From JBOHNM01 sp050730675 (GTDB lineage: Bacteria > Planctomycetota > Phycisphaerae > Phycisphaerales > UBA1924), in assembly GCA_050730675.1 (NCBI GenBank), contig JBOHNM010000061.1, positions 1 through 22,331 of the forward strand: a stretch of 22,331 nucleotides of DNA, in the 5' to 3' direction. Position 1 is the stretch's first letter, and every line of letters starts with the position of its first letter. The translations under genes were made by a program, and so were the position numbers. Below the pieces are notes generated by a model, which saw only the letters and a list, made by a program, of their open reading frames with translations, was not told the origin of the DNA and did no database searches. Shown here piece after piece: positions 15,921 through 22,331 of the stretch.

Positions 15921-16259
15921 GCTTACACGTCGGCACAGACTGATGAGATCGTGGACTTCCTTGCGGAGTTGGTCGAGCGATGACCCGAGGCCGCCGTTGC
16001 CGAGGGTCACGAGCGTCTGCTCGACGCGGCCGGCCGCGCCGCCGATCGACGGGAACCCGTAGCCGGCGCTAGCGCCCTTGATCTGGTGGGCCAGACGGCG
16101 CAGTTCCTCGAGCTGCTGAGATTCCCAGTGACCGGTGAGGCTGGCGACGCGATGGGGCATTTCTCCCACGTAGATCTCGACGATCTCACGCATCTCCGGA
16201 TCGGAGCAGAATTCGCTCCGGATCGGCGGCTGCGGTGGTGTCTGAGGGCTCGGGGGCAT
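15915..16259 (-). CDS. Stand-alone histidine phosphotransfer (Hpt) protein
   Basis: The 114-residue protein is a single four-helix Hpt domain after a Pro-rich start. The phosphorylatable residue is His58 in LRRLAHQIKGASAGYG, the typical Hpt motif (H-x-x-K-G-x-[SA]), followed by GAAGRVEQTL. Hpt proteins carry phosphoryl groups between two receiver domains and have no kinase activity. The frame is open up to 16418, but the ATG at 16259 has GGAG eight bases upstream, and the extra N-terminal residues look unstructured. It lies 227 bases behind the kinase gene and 57 before the REC-GGDEF gene on the same strand. It is therefore a natural shuttle between the OmpR-type regulator (or another receiver) and the cyclase. 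The 227-base gap upstream shows no gene, only a weak CACAC/GTGTG hairpin near 16399-16412, and could hold its own promoter. Confidence 0.9.
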   Translation of the reverse strand: MPPSPQTPPQPPIRSEFCSDPEMREIVEIYVGEMPHRVASLTGHWESQQLEELRRLAHQIKGASAGYGFPSIGGAAGRVEQTLVTLGNGGLGSSLDQLRKEVHDLISLCRRVSI

Positions 16260-16486
16260 GCGGCTGGCTCCGTCCGAACCTGATCGGCCGCCCACGTGGG
16301 TGAGTTGACCCGTACGCCAATGAAAACACGGATGGGGAATGAGCGCTGCGACTCCAAACCACCCTTGATTCCCGGCATCACCCGTTGTTCTGACGTGGCA
16401 CACCGGCGTGTGTGACAACGCCCCCCGCGATCCGGCGGGCTGCCACGCTGCTGGGTGGTGTGGAGATTGTGCGTGGTTCTCGGACC

Positions 16487-19018
16487 TCAGGTCGCGGGGA
16501 GCGTCAGGGTGAACGCCGCGCCGAGGCCGGGCGAGCGGTCGAGAGCCAGATCGCCACCGGCCTGACGGGCCAGGCCCCGTGCGAGGGCGAGGCCGAGCCC
16601 CAGACCCGGGGTGGTGGTTCCCTCGTGGTGGGGGGCGCGATAGAACGGCTCAAAGATTTGTGACGCTTCGGCTGGGGCGATGCCCGGCCCATGGTCGGCG
16701 ACGGTGAAGAGGACTGAGTTGCCCGAGCGGGCAGCGCGGAGGATCAGGCGGTGGTCGGGCGTGCCGCCGGCGTATTTGCACGCGTTGTCCACCAGGTTGA
16801 GCAGGATGCGTTCGACGGTCTGTGGGTCGGCGTGCAGGGGCTCGCCCGATGCGAGGTTGCGCTCAAGTTCAAGGCTCATTCCGCCCTCGACAGCGCGACG
16901 AGTGAGCGCTGGCAGGATACGTTCGAGAACAGCGTCCACGGTGGTGTGCCCGGCATGGCCGTTGCTGTTGCGGGGGGCGTGCCTGGGGCGACTGAGGCGG
17001 GCGTAGAGCAGGACGTTCTCGACGATCCCGGCCAGGCGGGAGGACTCGCTCTTGAGCGTGCCGAGGTATTCTTTGCGGGCCTCGTCGCCGTCAACCATGC
17101 CGTCGGCGAGCATCTGGGAGTAGAGGCAGAAGGTTGTGAGGGGCGTGCGCAGTTCGTGGGTGACGGCGGAGACGAAGCGCCCGCGGCGTTCGGCGAGTTC
17201 GCTGGCGCTGTGGAGCATCCAACCGGCGACGGCGATGGCGGCCAGCACGGTGATCCACGTGAGCAGGAGAGTGGTGCGGGCGGGCGTCCACGTGGGGATC
17301 GCCACGGCGGCTGGGGCGATAGCTGGGGCAACGAGTTCGGCGGGGATCGCCGCGAGGGTCTGGCCGGGGTTGGGCGGCGGGGTGTGGTCGTTGATGGGCT
17401 GGAGTGCAGCGGTTGGGAGCAAGTCCTTGACGCTGTCGAGGAGCGACGTGCGCAGGGCCGGCCAATCGACCCAGAAGCCCTGCAGCACCCTGCGAGCGTC
17501 GATCGTCACCCAGCGGACGAAGACCAACTCACGATTGGCGGCATCGCCGAGCCAGACGGGTTGGAACTCGCCTTGTTCGATGCGGGTGGTGACGGTGCTG
17601 TCGCCGCGTGCATCTTTCCAAGCGGTGCTGTTGTCGATATAGCCGGCGTAGAGCTTCGATTGATCGAAGTGCGTCCCATTGACGCCGAGCGCATCGACGG
17701 ACGCGCCGGAGATCGCCGGAGCGGGTGGAGATGGAGAAGGCGCGGCCGTCGTCGAGAGCGACGTTGCAACAGATGAGGTGGGGTCCGCGCCTGCGGAGGA
17801 AGCGGAAGGTGTAACAGGTGCAGGGGGGGCGGGCGTGGCCGAGATCCCTGCGGGCGTAGCGGCAGGTGCTGCAACCGGCGATTTGGAAAGAGCCGCGCCG
17901 GCTTCGTCGCGAGTCTCGGATTTCTTGGTCGTCGGCGCGGAAGCGTTTTCTTTATCGCTCGGGCCGCCGGTGCCGCCGCCACCTTCGCCGACGCGTTCGC
18001 CGGTCGGTGTGGTGAGCCCACGCGTTGTGCTGCTGTCGGCACCCGCATCCTGCTTGAGCTTGATCTCGGCGTCTTTCCGCTTGTCCGCCAGCTTGTCAAC
18101 GCCGTCGGCGAGCGGCGCGCCGGGGCGTCCGGGGGCATTGCCGCCGGTGCCGGGCTCGCCGGTTTTGGCGGCCTCGGGTGCCGCACGGTCTTTCTCGTCG
18201 GTGCTGGACTTGCGGGCGGCTTCGTTGTCGGTGGGAGCTTCGGGCTTGCCCGCCTGCTGCGGCGCGCGGTTCTGCTGCAGGCCGCTATAGGCATTCTGGG
18301 TGACTTGCTGGCGAATGGCGTAGTCCATCGCCGGATCATTCACGGCCTGTGATTGCTGCTGGAGTTCCTGCTGGACCTGGGCACGCAGAGAGCGGGGTGC
18401 GCCGACCTCACCGGTTTGTCCGGGCCGGAGTTCGGGCGATGGCTGAGCGTCGAGCGAAGTGGTTGTGAGTGATGGCAAGGTGCTGAAGTAGAAGCGGTCC
18501 GCATCGATGTTGCGGAAGAGTTCGTCGAGCTTTTCCAGGCGTGCCTCGCTCTGCTCCACAGGCGCGTTGAAGCCTTGCTTGGACTCGGCGAGGTCGCGCA
18601 GGTTACCCGAGGGGACTTGCGGCGAGGTGAGTTTGTACCTGAGTGCCTTGCCAGCGCCCTCTTCCATCCGCTGGAAGTTCAGCGTGACGAAGGGCGTGTC
18701 GTTGTTGAGCAGCGGCGAGGGGACGAGCACATCGCCGGGCTTAACGGCGTTGAGCATGTTGGTGTACGCGCTCTGGGCGGCGTAGAAGGGCTGGTAGTGA
18801 AAGTAGGGGCGGGCGGATTCGCGGGCGATAAGGGGCGCGAGTGTGGAATCCATGCGCCACAGGGCCAGACGCAGGGCTTCCTGACGGGTTGCTTCGACGC
18901 GGGCGAGTGCTTCAGAGCGTTCAAGGCGCAAGGTCGTGGCGGTGGACCACGCGAGCACGCCCAGCAGCACGCAGGCGCCGAGTGTGAAAACCCAGAATGT
19001 GCCGGAGCGAAAGTTCAT
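16487..19018 (-). CDS. Membrane sensor histidine kinase with a large extracytoplasmic domain
   Basis: The 843-residue kinase has one membrane helix at about 7-29, an extracytoplasmic region of roughly 550 residues, a second helix at about 582-603 and a cytoplasmic kinase core. The HisKA motif VTHELRTPLTTF carries phospho-acceptor His621. The ATPase domain has the N box with Asn745 (LLNLVDNACKYA), DHGPGI (775-780) and GLGLGL (805-810), so the core looks active. There is no HAMP domain and no fused receiver. The sensor region has a structured N-terminal part (about 40-190), a Gln-rich coil (212-255), a low-complexity Pro/Ala/Ser/Thr/Gly segment (about 256-440) and a second structured part (about 445-530). 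I recognise no named sensor fold. Its ATG overlaps the regulator's stop codon (ATGA, 19015-19018), so translation is coupled, and the two form a cognate pair. Confidence 0.93.
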   Translation of the reverse strand: MNFRSGTFWVFTLGACVLLGVLAWSTATTLRLERSEALARVEATRQEALRLALWRMDSTLAPLIARESARPYFHYQPFYAAQSAYTNMLNAVKPGDVLVPSPLLNNDTPFVTLNFQRMEEGAGKALRYKLTSPQVPSGNLRDLAESKQGFNAPVEQSEARLEKLDELFRNIDADRFYFSTLPSLTTTSLDAQPSPELRPGQTGEVGAPRSLRAQVQQELQQQSQAVNDPAMDYAIRQQVTQNAYSGLQQNRAPQQAGKPEAPTDNEAARKSSTDEKDRAAPEAAKTGEPGTGGNAPGRPGAPLADGVDKLADKRKDAEIKLKQDAGADSSTTRGLTTPTGERVGEGGGGTGGPSDKENASAPTTKKSETRDEAGAALSKSPVAAPAATPAGISATPAPPAPVTPSASSAGADPTSSVATSLSTTAAPSPSPPAPAISGASVDALGVNGTHFDQSKLYAGYIDNSTAWKDARGDSTVTTRIEQGEFQPVWLGDAANRELVFVRWVTIDARRVLQGFWVDWPALRTSLLDSVKDLLPTAALQPINDHTPPPNPGQTLAAIPAELVAPAIAPAAVAIPTWTPARTTLLLTWITVLAAIAVAGWMLHSASELAERRGRFVSAVTHELRTPLTTFCLYSQMLADGMVDGDEARKEYLGTLKSESSRLAGIVENVLLYARLSRPRHAPRNSNGHAGHTTVDAVLERILPALTRRAVEGGMSLELERNLASGEPLHADPQTVERILLNLVDNACKYAGGTPDHRLILRAARSGNSVLFTVADHGPGIAPAEASQIFEPFYRAPHHEGTTTPGLGLGLALARGLARQAGGDLALDRSPGLGAAFTLTLPAT

Positions 19019-19749
19019 GGGGCCTTGCCGTTAATCCCGACGGGCTGCTCGGCTGGCGCGGCGAGCATGTAGCCCTTGCCGCGGACGGTGAGGATGACCT
19101 TGGGATCAACCGGGTCGTCGCGGAGGATTTCGCGCAGGCGGGCGATGGTCATGTCCACCGTGCGGGTGTGCAGGCCTCGAGGGTCAACGTTCCAGACACG
19201 CTGGAGGAGTTCCTCACGCGAGACGGCTCGGGCGGCGTTGGCGGCGAGGTAGGCCAGGGCCTCAGCCTCGCGCTCGCTGAGGTTTTCGCAGCGGGCCTCG
19301 CCGTCGAAACGGACCTCACGGCGCTCGAAGTCGATGGTGCGTCCGGCGATGCTGACGGTGCGGCAGGGGCGGGGGCGCTCGGGGGAGCGGCGGAGTACGG
19401 CCTCGACGCGGGCGAGCAGCTCGGTGGCGCTGAAAGGCTTGACGACATAGTCGTCGGCGCCGAGGCGTAGGCCGCGGACGCGGTCCTGCTCCTCGCCCTT
19501 GGCGGTGAGGAAGATCACCGGGAGCACCGGCTTGGCGGAGCGGAGCTTCGGCAACATCGTTGTGCCGTCCATCTTGGGCATCAGGATGTCCAGGAGGACC
19601 AGGTCGATCTCCGAGCCGAGCGCGGCCATGAGGCCCGCCTCGCCATCTGCGGCCTGGTGGACGGTGTAGCCGGCGAACTTCAGCGCATCGCAGAGCCCGC
19701 GCCGGATCGCCGGATCGTCTTCAACAACGAGGATCGTCCCCAAGGCCAT
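19015..19749 (-). CDS. OmpR/PhoB-family response regulator
   Basis: The 244-residue DNA-binding regulator has a receiver domain (about 4-120) with Glu10, Asp11 and Asp12, phospho-acceptor Asp54 (LVLLDILMPKMDG), TAKGEE and Lys in VVKPFS. A C-terminal winged-helix domain (about 135-235) follows, with LSEREAEALAYLAAN, TRTVDMTIARLREIL and VRGKGYML. It should be phosphorylated by the kinase whose gene overlaps its stop, and then bind direct repeats upstream of target genes. The frame is open from 19764, but the ATG at 19749 has GGAG five bases upstream and places the receiver fold correctly. The VIT/VWA gene ends 67 bases upstream on the same strand; that gap has a GTCCCC-CGT-GGGGAC hairpin (19799-19813) without a T-run, so read-through from the VWA gene is plausible. 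Target genes are not visible. Confidence 0.95.
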   Translation of the reverse strand: MALGTILVVEDDPAIRRGLCDALKFAGYTVHQAADGEAGLMAALGSEIDLVLLDILMPKMDGTTMLPKLRSAKPVLPVIFLTAKGEEQDRVRGLRLGADDYVVKPFSATELLARVEAVLRRSPERPRPCRTVSIAGRTIDFERREVRFDGEARCENLSEREAEALAYLAANAARAVSREELLQRVWNVDPRGLHTRTVDMTIARLREILRDDPVDPKVILTVRGKGYMLAAPAEQPVGINGKAP

Positions 19750-19816
19750 GGTTGCTCCGATCAAATGGTACGGAATCGGGGAGCCGGGCTTTCGCCGGGT
19801 CCCCCGTGGGGACGTC

Positions 19817-22198
19817 TCAGTTGGTCTGCGTGGGCATCTTCACCAGTACGCTCTGGTTGTTGTTGACGAGGATGTAGATTTCGCCGGAGTTGGCGAGCAG
19901 GCCCTGGCGGCCTTCGGCGACGAGCTGGTCAACGAGCGCATCGAATTCCGGGGTTCCGAATTCGACTGTGCGGTCGGGGGCCTTGTCCTCCTGCTTCAGG
20001 AGGCGGGCGTCGATCCAGCGGCTGTTGCGGTAGAAAACGGTCTGGTCGGCGATCTGCTGGACGCCGTTGTAGCGGACCTCTTCCTGCTTGCCCGCGGCGG
20101 TGTAGCGGTATTGGACGTTGGCCGTAGCGGGGGCAGCGGACTGCAGGGACTGCTGAGCGATGTTGCCGTCTTTGGTGGCGCCTTCGTTGCCGGTGCGCTT
20201 GCTGATGGCCTCAGCCTCAAGAGTGCGTCCAGCCGCGTGCCGAGTCGATGCGGCAAGGTCGCCGTAGCCGTCGTAGAGCGTCGCGAGGCGATCGTGGCTC
20301 CCCGGCTCGACGGCGAGGAACGAGGTGTACTCGGTGAGGATTCCGTAGGTCGTGCTGAGGCGGATGATCTCGTCAACGAGTTCCTTGGTGCGGGTGTCGG
20401 AAGCGGGGTCGGTGATCGGGGGCGTGGCGCCCGCGCCGAGCTGGCGAATGGAGTCGATCATCGACGCGATCTTGCGCGTGGCCCAGAGGCGCGGAACAAA
20501 GGAGTTCTTGACCGTCGCGGTGTTGGTGTCGAGACTGAACGTGAACTCCTGCGGCTTGCCGAGGTAGCTGCCGTCTATGCGGACACGCACGGGCTTGGCG
20601 CTGGTGTACTGACCGAGGATGACCACTTGGTCGCCCTCGAAGACGTCGGGCATCTCGGCGGGGAGGATCTCGCGTGCGAGGGTCGTCGTCGCTTCGCCCT
20701 TGTCGTCAAGGAAGATGACCTTCGGCGACGAGAGGATCGGGCCGTCGAGGCGGCGGAACACCTGTGAGACTTTTTGTTCCACGTTCTCGTCGGGGAGGAC
20801 AAAGGTGGTCGCGCCGCGGCTGGTGCGGGCGATGTTGTTGAGCAGCGGAGAGTTGACGTCGAAGCCGACACCGAAGCTGAAGATGCGGCGTTTGAACGAG
20901 TTGCCCGCCTTCACCGCGTCGCGAATAGGGACCTCGCCCGTGACGCCGACGGTCGGGAGGCCATCGGTAAGGAACAAGACGAGCGGCAGAGAGCCTTCGG
21001 CGGGCGGTTTGCGCAGGGCCTCGACGAGCACATCGTGGATGTTGGTGCCGCCGTTGGCATTGATGCCGCGGATGTACGCGCGGGCCTTGGCGAGCGATTC
21101 CTTGTTTTTGATGACGGGCTTGTCGCTGAAGGAGTTGATGGAGTCGGAGAAGTCGATGATGTTGAACGATTCGCCTTCGTTGAGGCCCTCGACGACCTGC
21201 TCTGCGGCGACGCGGGCTTGCTCGATTTTCTGGCCGCGCATAGAGCCGGACCGGTCGATGACCATCGTGATGTCGCGAGTCTGCTTCTTGGCGTCGACGG
21301 GGAGCGCGGCGGGGGGGCTGACGATCATCATGAAGTACCCGCCGGTGCCGTCGCCCACCTTGGGGTCGGGGAAGGCCATGACGGAGGAGGTCATGCCGCC
21401 TTCGGAGGACTTCTCGTTGATCACCGAGAGGCGGAACGCGCCGGCGGTGTTGGGCGCCGTGGCGCGGACGTTGACTTCCTTCGGGCCCACGCGCTCGATG
21501 GCGAGTTCGTGGCTGGGGGAGTAGATCGTGGCGATCGGCCTTTCGGACTTGACCGAGGCGCCGATGGTCCAGTTGGTGCCCCCTCCGGATGCGGCGAAGC
21601 TGTCCGAGCGAGGCAACCAGTAGTCCAGCCGGTTGGAGTCCACCGTGGCCAGCTGTTCGTACACGATTTTGAGCTTTTGTGTGCCGCCGGCAGGGATCGG
21701 GAAGACACTGGTGCGGATGAGGTTGTACCCGGCGAACTCCAGCAGCGCCGGGTCGCGCATCGAGGCGACGATGCTGTTGTAGATGCGGCGGGCCTCGTCC
21801 TTGGGCAGGAGCTTGGCGAACGGTTCGGCGCCAGCGCCGTCGTATTCCATCGAGCGGACGGTCACGCCCTCGGGGACGGGGATCACCAATTCGGCCTGCT
21901 GCACGAAGGATGCAGTGTTCTTGAGGGCCAACTCCAGCGTCGTCACCGCGATCTGCCCATCGATCGCGACCTTCGCGTTGACGGTTTCAAGTTGTACGGC
22001 CCGCTGCGGTGCAGGTACCCAGTGGCGCCGCGCCTGCGGCACGATGACGATCGGCGCCGGCATCGGCGGCGCATCGGGAACAGGGGCAGGAGTCGCGGGC
22101 GGCACCCCGGGGATCGGCGTGCTGGTAACCGTCTGAGCCACGGCGGGCAGTCCGGCGAGCAGGGCGAGTGTCAGGACGGCAGGAATGCGTGGCGACAT
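19817..22198 (-). CDS. Exported VIT and von Willebrand factor A domain protein
   Basis: The 793-residue protein starts with a signal peptide (about 1-21, ending AVAQ) and a Pro-rich stretch (27-55). A VIT domain (about 66-185) is followed by a VWA domain (about 308-478) with a complete MIDAS metal site: Asp315-x-Ser317-x-Ser319 (DRSGSM), Thr385 (GGTNIHD) and Asp412 (TDGLPT). The C-terminal ~300 residues have no domain I can name; they include a predicted helix (LVDEIIRLSTTYGI) and a conserved-looking FYRNSRWIDARLL segment. This order matches bacterial relatives of inter-alpha-trypsin inhibitor heavy chains, which bind metal and protein ligands outside the cytoplasm. There is no obvious C-terminal anchor. 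The ATG at 22198 has AAGGAG six bases upstream; the frame continues to 22306 without sense. It heads the minus-strand signalling cluster. The 133 bases upstream show no other gene. Confidence 0.92.
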   Translation of the reverse strand: MSPRIPAVLTLALLAGLPAVAQTVTSTPIPGVPPATPAPVPDAPPMPAPIVIVPQARRHWVPAPQRAVQLETVNAKVAIDGQIAVTTLELALKNTASFVQQAELVIPVPEGVTVRSMEYDGAGAEPFAKLLPKDEARRIYNSIVASMRDPALLEFAGYNLIRTSVFPIPAGGTQKLKIVYEQLATVDSNRLDYWLPRSDSFAASGGGTNWTIGASVKSERPIATIYSPSHELAIERVGPKEVNVRATAPNTAGAFRLSVINEKSSEGGMTSSVMAFPDPKVGDGTGGYFMMIVSPPAALPVDAKKQTRDITMVIDRSGSMRGQKIEQARVAAEQVVEGLNEGESFNIIDFSDSINSFSDKPVIKNKESLAKARAYIRGINANGGTNIHDVLVEALRKPPAEGSLPLVLFLTDGLPTVGVTGEVPIRDAVKAGNSFKRRIFSFGVGFDVNSPLLNNIARTSRGATTFVLPDENVEQKVSQVFRRLDGPILSSPKVIFLDDKGEATTTLAREILPAEMPDVFEGDQVVILGQYTSAKPVRVRIDGSYLGKPQEFTFSLDTNTATVKNSFVPRLWATRKIASMIDSIRQLGAGATPPITDPASDTRTKELVDEIIRLSTTYGILTEYTSFLAVEPGSHDRLATLYDGYGDLAASTRHAAGRTLEAEAISKRTGNEGATKDGNIAQQSLQSAAPATANVQYRYTAAGKQEEVRYNGVQQIADQTVFYRNSRWIDARLLKQEDKAPDRTVEFGTPEFDALVDQLVAEGRQGLLANSGEIYILVNNNQSVLVKMPTQTN

Positions 22199-22331
22199 GA
22201 GCGGCTCCTTGAGCGCCAGCCGACGGCGGTTGGGCACGAAGAAGTAGACGCATGAGACGGGTCGGCAGGGGTAACCGGTTCGTAACGCGGAAGGGTGTTG
22301 TGCCAAAACAGCTCAGGGTTTAGGCCTACGC

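Noticed and set aside
16260..16418. N-terminal extension of the Hpt protein to the ATG at 16418
   Set aside because: The added 53 residues are unstructured and resemble no Hpt protein; the ATG at 16259 has a well-spaced GGAG.
19799..19813. GTCCCC-CGT-GGGGAC hairpin behind the VIT/VWA gene as a terminator
   Set aside because: The stem has only six pairs and no T-run follows on the minus strand, so it is too weak to call a terminator.
19748..22255. Two long plus-strand frames opposite the VIT/VWA gene
   Set aside because: They mirror the coding strand of a clear VIT/VWA protein and have no recognisable domain or ribosome binding site.

Overview
The window is GC-rich bacterial DNA with short gaps, few overlaps and long antisense open frames, as expected at high GC. 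It most likely comes from a planctomycete of the Phycisphaerae type. The clues are a membrane protein with a CxxC...CPECG zinc ribbon of the kind common in that group, a sigma-70 factor whose regions 2.1 and 2.3 look planctomycetal, a VIT/VWA protein, and an outer-membrane lipid A deacylase-like barrel. This placement is inference from protein style; there is no rRNA, tRNA, CRISPR array, transposase or phage gene to anchor it.

Layout. Positions 1-2202 (minus strand) hold the N-terminal part of a PilT-type pilus retraction ATPase, cut by the window edge, and a group 2-like sigma-70 factor with a strong terminator. A 690-base, AT-richer non-coding stretch follows. Next, on the plus strand, come a Mn-type superoxide dismutase with its own terminator and a membrane-anchored esterase with a glycogen-binding-like N-terminal domain. 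The minus-strand block 5160-11667 carries a YahK-like NADPH aldehyde reductase, an unassigned zinc-ribbon/propeller membrane protein, an alpha-glucan phosphorylase (with a conspicuous hairpin behind it) and the PLP-homeostasis protein YggS. On the plus strand, divergent from yggS, are a peroxiredoxin and cofactor-independent phosphoglycerate mutase. SlyX (minus) and a PagL-like protein (plus) then stand back to back.

The right third (14907-22198, all minus) is the most interesting part. In transcription order it reads: exported VIT/VWA protein, OmpR-type response regulator, membrane histidine kinase, stand-alone Hpt protein, REC-GGDEF diguanylate cyclase. The regulator and kinase genes overlap by ATGA. 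The set contains every component of a multistep phosphorelay ending in c-di-GMP, next to a probable secreted adhesion/metal-binding protein, so a surface-sensing circuit is a reasonable hypothesis. The pilT gene at the other end of the window may be functionally related, but nothing in the sequence links them.

The other genes are housekeeping: glycogen breakdown and lower glycolysis (glgP, gpmI), and oxidative defence (sodA, peroxiredoxin, aldehyde reductase). Non-coding items worth noting are two clear intrinsic terminators, a 29-base near-perfect palindrome between hpt and the cyclase gene, and two short dispersed-repeat-like elements.
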